Made by a program: the position numbers and the translations under genes. The notes beneath the pieces were generated by a model. It did no database searches. It worked only from the letters and a program-made list of their open reading frames with translations, and was not told the DNA's origin. This document shows positions 1 to 7,982 of a stretch of 30,910 nucleotides of DNA, piece after piece. Positions within the stretch are counted from its first letter, which is position 1. Every line of letters begins with the position of its first letter. Location: the NCBI GenBank assembly GCA_029265085.1, contig JAJUJY010000035.1, forward strand, positions 1 to 30,910. Reading direction: 5' to 3'. Origin of the DNA: Chloroflexota bacterium (lineage in GTDB: Bacteria; Chloroflexota; Anaerolineae; Anaerolineales; Anaerolineaceae).

Positions 1-71
1 CCATTATCTTGCTGGATCAGGCTGCCTTTGACAAATAGTTTGCGTAAGATAAATTCGGGTATCGTGGCCAT
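1..71 (-). CDS. Hypothetical protein, N-terminus only (runs off the window)
   Basis: Reading leftward from an ATG at 69-71, the frame stays open to the window edge and encodes about 23 residues beginning MATIPEFILRKLFVKGSL. A purine-rich AGGA lies about ten bases upstream of the ATG. The start resembles small archaeal and Chloroflexota hypothetical proteins that begin with an IPEF-LRKL-VKGSL-like stretch, but that is recalled family resemblance, not a search. The protease terminator at 146-180 separates it from the next gene, so it probably has its own promoter. The function is unknown and too little is visible to say more. Confidence 0.45.
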   Translation of the reverse strand, partial: MATIPEFILRKLFVKGSLIQQDN

Positions 72-145
72 GCGGAATCCTGAAGTTAAACAGGGCTGTG
101 GATGGATTATGCCTAATTAAACCACACCCTGCCTGAAAAATGTGC

Positions 146-180
146 TTAAAAAAGGGCTGGCCGGAATTTCCGGCCAGCCC
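146..180 (-). terminator. Intrinsic terminator of the protease gene
   Basis: GGGCTGGCCGG (154-164) and CCGGCCAGCCC (170-180) form a perfect 11-bp GC-rich stem with a 5-nt loop. On the minus strand the stem is followed directly by a run of six T. It lies 36 bases past the stop of the protease gene, in the right orientation to end it. Confidence 0.9.
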
Positions 181-215
181 AATACTATATGACTGAACTG
201 GTTTGAAAATTCGAT

Positions 216-1589
216 TTATGGGACAGCATCCAAGGCTGCATCGGCTGTAATCAGCCCCGCGCCAGTGGCATCTGAATCCCAGCACACTTCTTCCATTGCG
301 CCAGCCGAGTTGTAAATATCCCGGCAGCCAGGATTCAAATGAATGGCAGCGCTTTCCAGGTAGGTTTCCACCATAGGCGCCAACAGTGAGCCGTCTTTTT
401 GTAGCATCAAGGCTACAATGCCGGCCACATGCGGGGAAGCCATTGAGGTGCCGCCCAGGAAGTAGTAGCTGAGCTGGCCGTTGGTCTGGTAAGGACCAAC
501 AATCCATGAACCGGGAGCTGCAATATCCAGGTCCTGGTCGGCTAAGGCGCGGCTGGAGAAGTCGGTAATGTAGAAATCTTCTTCAATAACAGGATCTGGG
601 ACATCCCTGTTGTTCCACCAGGCGCGGTTTCCTACTGGAGACCATTCGCCTATCCAACCGGAGGCTGCAACCGAAATGACCGGGCCGTATGCGCCAGGAT
701 ACCCCATGCCAGCTTCGCCTTCGTTACCGGCGGAAGCCACAATGATCACACCTTGATCAATTGCGTAATTAATGGCGGCTTTTTCCATGGCATCCAGGCT
801 TGGGCCGCCCAGGCTCATATTGATCACCACGGGATAATCTTTCAGCGGGCCAGCCTTCAAATCGCCTACATAAGTAATACCGCGGGCAACCACAGAAGAC
901 CAACCGGAACCGTTTTGGTTGAGGACTTTCACCGGAATCACTGTGGCATCTGGGGCTACGCCATTTATGGGTGTGCCGCGCAGGCTGTAGCCCAGGATGG
1001 TGCTGGTGACATGCGTGCCGTGCGAATCCTGGTCCAGTTCCCACTTGTTGGGCTGGCTGGATACAAACCCAACCTCGCCGCCGCCGCCGCCAAAGGCAAT
1101 GCCATATTCCACCGCAATGCGGTCAGCGGGGAAGTAATTGCGCCAGGTTTTCAATAACCCGGTATCCAGAACAGCCACATACACCCCTTCGCCGGTGTAG
1201 GGTTCCACCCGGCCTTCACCAAGATTGGTGACATTGACAGCATCCAGGTCCCAGGTATTATAACCATTTGCAAAACTGGCCGCGGCCGCCGTGGCCACGG
1301 GACGGCCGTTGCGGGCAGCATCCGGGTTGGCAGCGACAACATAGGGCAGCGCCTGAATTTCCGGTAGCCGGGATGCATCAATCTGCATGGTCAATGCATC
1401 AATTTCATAGACCACGTCGCGGATTTTGCCAAGTTTTCCCAGTTGTACCAGAATGGAATTGTTGATGTCCGTGTTCAGCACAACGTTGACACCAATGATT
1501 TTTCCGGCTGCAGGTGCGGCGGAAACAACTGACACAGATGAGAGAATAATTACCAACGCAAGAATGATATTAAAAGTAATTTTCTTCAT
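216..1589 (-). CDS. Secreted subtilisin-like serine protease (S8 family)
   Basis: A 457-residue exported endopeptidase. The start at 1589 is chosen over an upstream in-frame ATG because GGGAGGAG sits just before it and it begins a clear signal peptide (MKK, then a hydrophobic stretch to about residue 24 ending SAA). Residues 30-90 look like an I9-type inhibitory propeptide. The S8 catalytic triad is complete: Asp142 (VAVLDTG), His190 (SHGTH) and Ser382 (GGTSMASPH), with oxyanion Asn289 (SAGNEG). No C-terminal anchor or repeat domain is seen, so it is probably released outside the cell. It is monocistronic, with its own promoter-like sequence and terminator. A peptidase of this kind suggests scavenging of external protein, but the substrate cannot be told from sequence. 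Confidence 0.93.
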   Translation of the reverse strand: MKKITFNIILALVIILSSVSVVSAAPAAGKIIGVNVVLNTDINNSILVQLGKLGKIRDVVYEIDALTMQIDASRLPEIQALPYVVAANPDAARNGRPVATAAAASFANGYNTWDLDAVNVTNLGEGRVEPYTGEGVYVAVLDTGLLKTWRNYFPADRIAVEYGIAFGGGGGEVGFVSSQPNKWELDQDSHGTHVTSTILGYSLRGTPINGVAPDATVIPVKVLNQNGSGWSSVVARGITYVGDLKAGPLKDYPVVINMSLGGPSLDAMEKAAINYAIDQGVIIVASAGNEGEAGMGYPGAYGPVISVAASGWIGEWSPVGNRAWWNNRDVPDPVIEEDFYITDFSSRALADQDLDIAAPGSWIVGPYQTNGQLSYYFLGGTSMASPHVAGIVALMLQKDGSLLAPMVETYLESAAIHLNPGCRDIYNSAGAMEEVCWDSDATGAGLITADAALDAVP

Positions 1590-1900
1590 ATGCAGTGACT
1601 CCTCCCAAAATAGAAAAATATGAGTTTCCGCCTGTTTGTGGAGCAAAGCAGCGCGGAGATCAAATGTTGTGACTCAAATTATAGAGAGGTTCGGGGGTGA
1701 AAGTAAAAGGCAAAAGTCCGAATCGGAACAATAAATCTTAGAGAATCTTTTGAATTGGTTAGTTTTTGATTGGATAAACCTTTCAGATTGTAAATTAGAG
1801 GGAGAATGTCTGAGAATAAGAGAATTTTCTCAAATTGGTTCCCTGGTAAAATGATCAATTATTACGAATGGAATCTTTTGGATTGTAGAGGGATACGAAT
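1590..1900. other. Gene-free stretch between two divergent genes
   Basis: About 310 AT-rich bases separate the protease and the phosphatase. The protease promoter is on the minus strand. For the rightward gene a weak candidate is TTGATT (1766-1771), a 17-bp spacer and TGTAAA (1789-1794). I see no ORF, repeat or strong hairpin here. Confidence 0.5.
1678..1707 (-). promoter_or_regulatory. Probable promoter of the protease gene
   Basis: On the minus strand there is a perfect TATAAT (1678-1683). A TTTACT hexamer lies 18 bp upstream (1702-1707) and matches four of six positions of the -35 consensus. The start codon is about 90 bases downstream. Confidence 0.5.
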
Positions 1901-2566
1901 TTGAACCGGGTTTATCTGGTACGGCATGGTGAAAATTTAGCCAATTTGACCAAGGAATTTTCTCACCGCAAGGTGGATTATCCGCTGACCGAAAAAGGTA
2001 TATTGCAAGCGCAGCAAACCGCAGCATGGTTTCGTGGCTGTCAGGTGGATGGATTATTTAGTTCGCCGTTAATTCGGGCTCAACAAACAGCGCAGACTAT
2101 CGGGCAGGCCATAGGAATTACGGTTCAGGTGGTGGAATCGTTTCGAGAAGTGAATGTTGGTGATTTGGAAGGCCAACCCGTTAGCAAAGAAATTTGGGCG
2201 ATTTACACCCAAATATTTGATCAGTGGACTGCTGGGAACCTGACTGCCTGCTTCCCTGGCGGCGAAGATTATCACACTTTGTGGAAGCGCATGCACCAAG
2301 GTCTGCAATTGGCCTTACACAAACGCCAGGAACAAACGGTGGTCATTGTTGGGCATGGGGGCATCTTCAGTATTGCCATGCGTGATTTGTGCCCCGAGGT
2401 GGATTTAAATTGGCTTGCACGCCTACCCAATCCAAACTGCTCGATCAGTGAAATCCTGATCGAGCAGAAAAATGGAAACCTATTGGGGCATTTGGCCAGG
2501 TGGGCAGATGTGTCTCACCTGTCTGGCTATGCTGCGGAATTTGTAAACCCGCTTCCGGAAGATTAA
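1901..2566 (+). CDS. Histidine phosphatase family protein (phosphoglycerate-mutase fold)
   Basis: A 221-residue cytoplasmic member of the branch 1 histidine phosphatase superfamily, which uses a phosphohistidine intermediate. The RHG motif is at the N-terminus (YLVRHGEN, nucleophile His9). Arg59 in SSPLIRAQQT, acidic Glu83 in FREVNVGDLEG and the second His152 (VIVGHGG) complete the active site. The start is a TTG with GAGGG about nine bases upstream; no ATG fits at the N-terminus without losing the RHG motif. Family members act as cofactor-dependent mutases, cobalamin-pathway phosphatases (CobC), fructose-bisphosphatases or broad phosphatases. Nothing nearby narrows the substrate, so only the family is assigned. 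It converges with proS, whose stop lies 15 bases downstream, with no convincing terminator between. Confidence 0.9.
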   Translation: MNRVYLVRHGENLANLTKEFSHRKVDYPLTEKGILQAQQTAAWFRGCQVDGLFSSPLIRAQQTAQTIGQAIGITVQVVESFREVNVGDLEGQPVSKEIWAIYTQIFDQWTAGNLTACFPGGEDYHTLWKRMHQGLQLALHKRQEQTVVIVGHGGIFSIAMRDLCPEVDLNWLARLPNPNCSISEILIEQKNGNLLGHLARWADVSHLSGYAAEFVNPLPED

Positions 2567-2580
2567 CCGTCTTTTAGGAA

Positions 2581-4356
2581 TTAATCCTCGTACGGAACCT
2601 GCACTACCCGTTGAGTGAGTTCAGCCTGCATGGCCGTAATTTGCGCCTGGATATATGCGGTTAGCTCCGCGGCAGGAACCATGACTTTGTCAGCTTGATC
2701 GCGGCGTTTGACCTCAAAGCTGCCAGAGTCTAAAACACGCTGGCTGATGGTGACGCGGATGGGCAGACCGATCAGGTCTGCATCGTTAAACTTTACGCCA
2801 GGACTTTCCTCGCGGTCATCGTACAGCACTTCGATCCCGGCGTTTTCCAGTTCTTGATAAACTTTTTCAGCCGCATCCAGCGGAGCCTGGCTTCCTTTTC
2901 CAAGCAGTAAAACGAGGTGAACTTTAAAGGGAGCGATGCTGATCGGCCAGATTAATCCTTTATCGTCATGGTGCTCTTCCGCCACGCAGGCCAGCAAACG
3001 GCCTACCCCAATACCGTATGACCCCATAATGACTGGTTTTAATTCGCCGTTTTCGTCCTGGTAGGTGCAGCCCATTGCATCGGAGTAGCGCGTACCAAGT
3101 TTAAATATGTTGCCTACCTCGACTCCCCGCTCGGTGTGCAATGGATTGCCGCAGTGCGGGCACAGGTCGCCGTCACGGGCTGCGGTGATATCTGCAACGA
3201 TTTTTGCGGTATAGTCGCGACCATAATTGGTGTTGAAAAGGTGATAATCGGTTCGGTTTGCGCCTGCTACCAAATTGGTCGATTGCGGAATCAGGTCGTC
3301 AACAACCACCAGAACGCCTGCCTGAACACCAATCGGTGATGCATATCCCGGAACTGCGCCAATCGCTGTGATTTCTTCTTCCTGGGCAGGGCGCAATTCT
3401 TTCGCCTGGACTGCATTGGCCAGCTTGGTTTCGTTTAATTCCATGTCACCGCGCACCACTGCAAAGACCAGCTGATTAACTTCTTCACCATTTTCCTGGA
3501 TGGTTGCAACCATGAAAACCGCCTTGGCAGTTTTGGCTTTTGGAATGTTGAGCAGGGCAGCCAGATCCTCGATGGTTTTGGTGTTGGGGGTATGGACGGG
3601 TTCGGTGGGCAGCTGGGCCTCGACTGGCAGGGCTTCTTTTTTGAAGCGGGCAATTTGCCGGTTGGCTGAATAGCCGCAGTCGCTGCACAACACCAATGTG
3701 TCCTCTCCAATTGGGCTGAGGTACATATATTCGTGCGCCAGCTTGCCGCCCATCATGCCGGTGTCTGACTTGACTGCAATCACGGACAGGCCGCAGCGGT
3801 TAAAAATATTGAAGTAAGCCTGGTAATGGGCGCGGTACTGTGTATCCAGTCCTTCCCAGGAGGCGTCCAGAGAATAACTGTCTTTCATGGTGAATTCGCG
3901 CACGCGGATTAACCCAGCCCGCGGACGGGGATCGTCGCGGAATTTGGTTTGCAGATGATAAATTAATGCAGGTAGTTGTTTGTATGAGCGAATTTCACGC
4001 CGGACCAGATCGCCAACAGCCTCTTCGTGGGTCATGGCTAACACCATGTCGCGGTCATTGCGGTCTTTAAATCGTCCCATTTCTGCACCAATCTGGTACC
4101 AGCGGCCTGTTTCTTTCCAGATATCTGCGGGGAGCACCACGGGCATGGAGAGTTCTTGCCCGCCAATGGCATTCATTTCTTCTCGCAAGACAGCCTCAAT
4201 TTTTGTGACCGTACGCTTTGCCAGCGGCAGGCTGGCGAAAATACCAGTGGCAACCTGGCGAATAAATCCTGCCCGAATCAGGTATTGGTAGCCGGGGGAT
4301 TGGGCTTCTGCGGGAGCTTCTCGCAAGGTTTGGGAAAACAGGCGCGACATTCGCAT
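2581..4356 (-). CDS. proS: Prolyl-tRNA synthetase, bacterial type with editing domain
   Basis: Attaches proline to tRNA-Pro in the cytoplasm; class II synthetase of 591 residues, a normal length for the bacterial-type enzyme. The N-terminal half has the class II motif 2 region (FRDDPRPR followed by VREFTMKDSYS). An INS (YbaK-like) editing insertion follows, spanning roughly residues 235-400. Motif 3 is IMGSYGIGVGRLLA, and an anticodon-binding domain makes up the last ~120 residues (PFKVHLVLLLG onward). Two CxxC pairs (CSDC, CPHC) flank the insertion. The start has AGGAGAG eight bases upstream. It is the third gene of a leftward operon after the CDF exporter and hydrolase, 51 bases after the hydrolase stop. 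No T-box leader is present in that gap. Confidence 0.97.
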   Translation of the reverse strand: MRMSRLFSQTLREAPAEAQSPGYQYLIRAGFIRQVATGIFASLPLAKRTVTKIEAVLREEMNAIGGQELSMPVVLPADIWKETGRWYQIGAEMGRFKDRNDRDMVLAMTHEEAVGDLVRREIRSYKQLPALIYHLQTKFRDDPRPRAGLIRVREFTMKDSYSLDASWEGLDTQYRAHYQAYFNIFNRCGLSVIAVKSDTGMMGGKLAHEYMYLSPIGEDTLVLCSDCGYSANRQIARFKKEALPVEAQLPTEPVHTPNTKTIEDLAALLNIPKAKTAKAVFMVATIQENGEEVNQLVFAVVRGDMELNETKLANAVQAKELRPAQEEEITAIGAVPGYASPIGVQAGVLVVVDDLIPQSTNLVAGANRTDYHLFNTNYGRDYTAKIVADITAARDGDLCPHCGNPLHTERGVEVGNIFKLGTRYSDAMGCTYQDENGELKPVIMGSYGIGVGRLLACVAEEHHDDKGLIWPISIAPFKVHLVLLLGKGSQAPLDAAEKVYQELENAGIEVLYDDREESPGVKFNDADLIGLPIRVTISQRVLDSGSFEVKRRDQADKVMVPAAELTAYIQAQITAMQAELTQRVVQVPYED

Positions 4357-4407
4357 GGTGATCTCTCCTGAACAACGATGTTCACGGGATTATACCATGC
4401 CCCTTGA

Positions 4408-5325
4408 TCAACGGTTTTGATCAAAAAATTGGATGATCCGTGCCGCGTAAAGATCGCCAGCAGTTGTCCGGTAGTTTCCATGCCCTGCGCCAGGAACAAT
4501 CCAGAGCTCTTTTGGAGATCCTGCCGCAGAAAATTGTTCCTGTGCGCGGGTGATTTCGGCTTCTTTTTCACCGTGAATTAGCAGTACTGGCCGCGGGCTG
4601 ATGAATGGAAGCGACTGGATCGGGCTTACCCGGGCGGGGCGTGTTCCAGTAAGAAGCCAGTATTCAATGGATACCATCTGGTGGATTTGCCATTCTACCG
4701 AGAGTACAGGCGGGTTGGAGTTGCGGATCTCATAGGCAAGGTCACGGTAATTCCCTTCAGCTATCACAGCTTGAATGGCACGCATCTCCGCGGCACCGCG
4801 GATGGCCGTGACTCCACCTGCCGAAAATCCTAAAACGCCAATCCAATCCACGTGCGGCTGGTTTTGTGCAAATTCAAGCATGGCCTGCAATTCAATCATT
4901 TCTCGATTGCCCAGGGTAGCCATCTTTCCGATGCAGGCACGTGTTTCCAGGGTCAATACCCCATAACCTGCCTGAGAAAGGATGTCAGCTTCCGGCAGCA
5001 TGGCATCGCGGCTGCCGCCATGCCCGGCCAGCAGCAAAATCACGGCTCCGTTTTGCGGCGGTTTCCACCACCCCCGCAGTGTTATTTGGTCTTTTGTGAT
5101 CAGGCGGATGGATTGGTAACCGGCAGCATGTTCTGCAGAGGGCGGGCAGCCTGGATAAAGCAGTCTCCGCAAATACAAGCTGGATAAACTGACGATCAAA
5201 ATGACCCAGGCAAAGAAAAAGGCCAGAAAAAGGCGGCGCCCAAACCTGGCCCATTGATTAAAAATTGGGTGGATATTTCTGGAGGAGGTTGGGAAAATTC
5301 TAATCTTCCCAGCCATCTGGTTCAA
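4408..5325 (-). CDS. Membrane-anchored alpha/beta hydrolase
   Basis: A 305-residue alpha/beta hydrolase with one N-terminal membrane segment (about residues 32-52), which would place the catalytic domain outside the cytoplasm. The nucleophile elbow is GFSAG (Ser168). A histidine near the C-terminus (GAGHGNY, His282) and an acidic residue after LLIHGEKE (Glu253 or Glu255) complete a likely triad. The oxyanion region resembles LLLAGHGGSRDAM. This arrangement is common in the peptidase S9-like and BAAT-like hydrolases, but the substrate cannot be named. Its start overlaps the end of the CDF gene by 26 bases (or 17 from the second Met at 5316), so the two are translated together. The neighbour proS gives no functional hint. 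Confidence 0.8.
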   Translation of the reverse strand: MNQMAGKIRIFPTSSRNIHPIFNQWARFGRRLFLAFFFAWVILIVSLSSLYLRRLLYPGCPPSAEHAAGYQSIRLITKDQITLRGWWKPPQNGAVILLLAGHGGSRDAMLPEADILSQAGYGVLTLETRACIGKMATLGNREMIELQAMLEFAQNQPHVDWIGVLGFSAGGVTAIRGAAEMRAIQAVIAEGNYRDLAYEIRNSNPPVLSVEWQIHQMVSIEYWLLTGTRPARVSPIQSLPFISPRPVLLIHGEKEAEITRAQEQFSAAGSPKELWIVPGAGHGNYRTTAGDLYAARIIQFFDQNR

Positions 5326-6199
5326 TGTGGACGTAAGCGCGGTCCACTTCAGGCAGGGCCTGAACGCGGCTAATTACTTCGTCGCTGATTTGGTGGGTGT
5401 CATGAAGGCGGGTTTCTCCGTTTACATTGATATGCAAATCAACCAGCAGTTTTGGACCAGCGTAATCGGTCATCAAGTGGTGGACTTTGATGACCCCAGG
5501 AACACTTTCTGCAATTTCAATAATCTGTTTCCGCAGTTCTTCAGAAGCGCCTGCGCCAGTCAGGAAGTTAAGGTTTTCGCGGGCTGCTTTGTAAGCGGCG
5601 CGGAAAATCCAGGCAGCTACCAAAAAACCGGCAATCGGGTCTGCCAATGGATGGATTAATTTTGAACCAAATGCACCAATAAAAGCTGCGGATGAGGTTA
5701 ATACATCGCTCAAATTGTCTTGCGCAGTGGTGTTGAGGGTGGGACTGGCCAGTTTGCGGGCAATTTTGGAGATCGAAAAATACATGCCTGCTTTGACCAG
5801 GGCACTAAAAATTAATACAAGAGTCGGAAATCCCGGATCAATGGCCTGGCCGCCGAGTTGAAAACGTTCAAAAGCGGCGCGGGCAGCTTCATAGCCTGCA
5901 AAAGCCATCGAAAAAGACACCAATAAGCCAACCATTGGTTCGAAACGACTATGCCCTTGCGGGTGACTGAGATCTGGCGGCCGTTGTGCCATCCATAAAC
6001 CAAGCACCATTAACACCGAGTAAAGCACATCGGAAATGGAGTTGGCGGCGTCGGCATACAGCGCAACAGAGCCGGAAACATACGCGGCAAATGCCTTGGA
6101 GACTGCCAGAACAACATTGCCGACAACAGTGATGATTAATGCGGTTTTGTAGAGACGATTTTCGTCCGGTTGTGGTGTGTAATCTCGAACCCAGCGCAT
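5300..6199 (-). CDS. Cation diffusion facilitator metal exporter, probably Mn type
   Basis: A 299-residue inner-membrane metal/proton antiporter of the CDF family, with six predicted membrane segments and a cytoplasmic metallochaperone-like domain from about residue 215. The start at 6199 is preferred because AGGGA precedes it; an upstream in-frame Met adds a 16-residue tail that lies in the leader RNA. The transport-site residues are Asn53 and Asp57 in membrane segment 2 (ADAANSISD) and Asp161 and Asp165 in segment 5 (DNLSD). In CDF proteins an N-D-D-D site is found in manganese exporters of the MntE type, whereas zinc exporters use H-D-H-D. Mn(II) is therefore the best guess, by inference. 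The gene is preceded by a structured leader with its own terminator and is first in an operon with the hydrolase and proS. Confidence 0.88.
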   Translation of the reverse strand: MRWVRDYTPQPDENRLYKTALIITVVGNVVLAVSKAFAAYVSGSVALYADAANSISDVLYSVLMVLGLWMAQRPPDLSHPQGHSRFEPMVGLLVSFSMAFAGYEAARAAFERFQLGGQAIDPGFPTLVLIFSALVKAGMYFSISKIARKLASPTLNTTAQDNLSDVLTSSAAFIGAFGSKLIHPLADPIAGFLVAAWIFRAAYKAARENLNFLTGAGASEELRKQIIEIAESVPGVIKVHHLMTDYAGPKLLVDLHINVNGETRLHDTHQISDEVISRVQALPEVDRAYVHIEPDGWED

Positions 6200-6221
6200 T
6201 TCTTTCCCTTGACCTCTTAAT

Positions 6222-6330
6222 AAAAAAAAGCCATTCTGGTGCCACATCCCCGAAGCTTAAGGGGAGTCGTTGCACCTTTGAGGCTTTCAATTCATGTGTA
6301 GGTCAGGCTGAGTGCTCCGCCTGAAAATTT
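6222..6330 (-). ncRNA. Structured leader RNA with intrinsic terminator before the CDF gene (candidate riboswitch)
   Basis: On the minus strand, about 130 nt separate the probable transcription start (~6330) from the ATG. The first hairpin pairs CAGGC with GCCTG (6319-6323 with 6304-6308). A second composite stem follows: AGCC (6282-6285), a 5x5 internal loop, GGTGC (6272-6276) pairing GCACC (6238-6242), then GGCT (6229-6232). An inner CCCC/GGGG pair (6261-6264 with 6248-6251) adds to it. The stem ends exactly at a run of eight T, the hallmark of an intrinsic terminator. A terminator before the start codon of a metal exporter suggests attenuation by a ligand. I do not recognise a known class; it lacks the conserved GGGGAGUAG-type loops of the Mn-sensing yybP-ykoY family. 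Confidence 0.55.
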
Positions 6331-6336
6331 TCCACC

Positions 6337-6342
6337 AGTATA
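6337..6342 (-). promoter_or_regulatory. Extended -10 promoter of the CDF operon
   Basis: TATACT on the minus strand, preceded by TG one base upstream (TGgTATACT), is an extended -10 element. No good -35 is present, which is normal for this type. It would start transcription near 6330, at the head of the structured leader. Confidence 0.5.
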
Positions 6343-6394
6343 CCACAACCTTTTTTAAATGACGAAATTACCTTATAAATGGACTAAAATTGTC

Positions 6395-6423
6395 TTGATT
6401 GACTGGCTGTTTTTTAGTACACT
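6395..6423 (+). promoter_or_regulatory. Promoter of the DoxX-like gene
   Basis: TTGATT (6395-6400), a 17-bp spacer and TACACT (6418-6423), 39 bases before the ATG at 6463. Confidence 0.55.
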
Positions 6424-6462
6424 GATTGTGAAATTTGTTATTAAAGGTGTGAGAGGTTTGCA

Positions 6463-6957
6463 ATGGGAAAAATAATGTCAGTTTATCAAAAAGTAGATTT
6501 TGCGCTAACGCGCTGGATGGCCCGCTATGGGGTTGTGCTGCTAAGAATCAGCTTAGGGGTGATCTTCTTCTGGTTTGGGGTATTGAAATTCTTTCCAGGC
6601 TACAGCCCTGCTGAAGAATTAGGCACTCGAACGATCGCGACATTAACATTTGGCATCATCACCCAGGACCTGGCCCGGATTCTCTTGGCCGCGCTGGAAA
6701 CGGTCATTGGATTGGGATTAATTACGGGAGTCTTTTTGCGCGGGACCTTGTTTTTATTGTTTTTCCAGATGCTTGGAACGGTTACGCCTATTTTTTTGTT
6801 CCCTGCGGAAGTGTTTACGCGGATACCAATTGCGCCAACTCTGGAAGGGCAATATATTATCAAGAATGTGGTCCTGGTGAGTGCAGGATTGGTGATAGGG
6901 GCAACCGTCCGAGGCGGGCGGTTAATTGCCGACCCACCTGCTGGTGAGCGAAAATAA
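6463..6957 (+). CDS. DoxX/DUF417-like four-helix membrane protein
   Basis: A 164-residue integral membrane protein with four predicted membrane helices (about residues 21-43, 60-78, 84-110 and 128-150). Helix 1 carries the pattern LLRISLGVIFFWFGVLKF, which resembles the DoxX and DUF417 (RclC/YkgB) families. Members have been linked to redox or sulfur stress and respiratory quinol modules, but most lack a proven reaction. The start has GAGAGG about seven bases upstream; an in-frame ATG four codons later is an alternative. It stands alone with its own promoter and converges with the ABC transporter lipoprotein gene, whose stop is only 13 bases away. No function is assigned. Confidence 0.75.
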   Translation: MGKIMSVYQKVDFALTRWMARYGVVLLRISLGVIFFWFGVLKFFPGYSPAEELGTRTIATLTFGIITQDLARILLAALETVIGLGLITGVFLRGTLFLLFFQMLGTVTPIFLFPAEVFTRIPIAPTLEGQYIIKNVVLVSAGLVIGATVRGGRLIADPPAGERK

Positions 6958-6969
6958 TTGATTAGCCCT

Positions 6970-7962
6970 TTACCGAGCTGCTTCCAGAATGCTGGTTGTA
7001 AATACCTGGCTGGCATCCACTTTTCCTAAAGCATCGTACTGGTTCAGCATGTCTGCCAGCGCCTGCCATTGTTCCAGGGTTTGCCAGCCAATCCCATGCG
7101 CCTGGGTCAGGTCAGATTGTGCATCTGCCAGTTCTGTGTCGAGCATAAAGCGCATATGTTTGGAGTCGGTTTCGGGGCCGGCGTATTTTAATACGATTTG
7201 TACGGCTTCATCCCGGTTTTGATCGGCGTAGTCAATTCCGCGCAGTGCGGCTCGTAAAAAACGGGTCAATAATTCAGGCTGCTTTTCGAGGGTTTCCTGA
7301 CTGGTAACATAGGTTAAGCCCAGGCTGGGCAGGCCAAAATCCGCCGATTCCCAGAGGGTTAAATCATATCCCCAGGATTGCAGCAAAAACGGCTCGTTCG
7401 ATTTAAAAACTGGATAAACATCTACTTTGCCTTCTGCCAAGAGGCGCGGGTCAAAACCAACATTTACCAGTTCAATTTTGTTTGGGTCAGCACCAGCAGC
7501 CTCCAACAAGGCAAAAAGGTCGGGTGGAGGGGTCCCTTTATATCCCACCAGATGGCCTTCCCAATCTTTTGGCGTTTGAAAATTGGCCGTGGAAAGTGCC
7601 GCAAAGGCTTGCTGACCGCGCTGGCCCAGTAAAGCAATTGATACCAGCGGCAGCCCCGGATCGTCCCGGCGCTGTAACAGCACAGCAGCATCCTGGGTTG
7701 TGACCTGCACTTTCCCGGCTGAAACCAATTGCAAATGTTGGCCTTGCCCCGGAGAATGTTCGATCGTAACCGTCAGACCCTCTTCGGTAAAAAATCCCTT
7801 TTCCTGGGCAATGTAAACTCCAACAAAGGGTAAATTTGCCTGTGGCTTGTAACCAGCCATAAACGTCATGGACATTGGTTCAGGGGTATTGGGAGCTGCC
7901 TGGCAGGCAGAAGTTACCAGTAATAAAAATAAAACCAGGATGCGGAATGTTTTGGTGCCCAT
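6970..7962 (-). CDS. ABC transporter substrate-binding lipoprotein, NMT1/SsuA/THI5-like
   Basis: A 330-residue solute receptor on the outer face of the membrane. The start at 7962 is chosen because GGAG lies eight bases upstream and the protein then opens with a lipoprotein signal (hydrophobic stretch to TSAC, Cys21). The longer frame to 8163 lies inside the permease gene. The body has the NMT1-like pattern NLPFVGVYIAQEKGFFTEEGLTV followed by GQGQHLQLVSAGKVQV, shared with receptors for thiamine-precursor pyrimidines, sulfonates, riboflavin and similar small molecules. It follows the permease gene by 20 bases in an ATPase-permease-receptor operon. The ligand is uncertain; the flavin-domain regulator upstream makes a flavin or vitamin precursor attractive, as inference. 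Confidence 0.88.
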   Translation of the reverse strand: MGTKTFRILVLFLLLVTSACQAAPNTPEPMSMTFMAGYKPQANLPFVGVYIAQEKGFFTEEGLTVTIEHSPGQGQHLQLVSAGKVQVTTQDAAVLLQRRDDPGLPLVSIALLGQRGQQAFAALSTANFQTPKDWEGHLVGYKGTPPPDLFALLEAAGADPNKIELVNVGFDPRLLAEGKVDVYPVFKSNEPFLLQSWGYDLTLWESADFGLPSLGLTYVTSQETLEKQPELLTRFLRAALRGIDYADQNRDEAVQIVLKYAGPETDSKHMRFMLDTELADAQSDLTQAHGIGWQTLEQWQALADMLNQYDALGKVDASQVFTTSILEAAR

Positions 7963-7982
7963 GCGTATCTCCAAGGGATAAA

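Noticed and set aside
4..507. Leftward ORF of 167 codons at the window start
   Set aside because: It overlaps the protease 3' end in another frame and crosses the terminator; the short frame ending at 71 is a better reading of the edge.
753..1157. Rightward ORF of 134 codons inside the protease gene
   Set aside because: It lies wholly antisense to the subtilisin-like protease, whose catalytic motifs are intact, and its translation has no recognisable features.
6222..6330. Known Mn (yybP-ykoY) or cobalamin riboswitch
   Set aside because: The conserved loop sequences of these classes are not present by eye on either strand; the leader is reported as unclassified instead.
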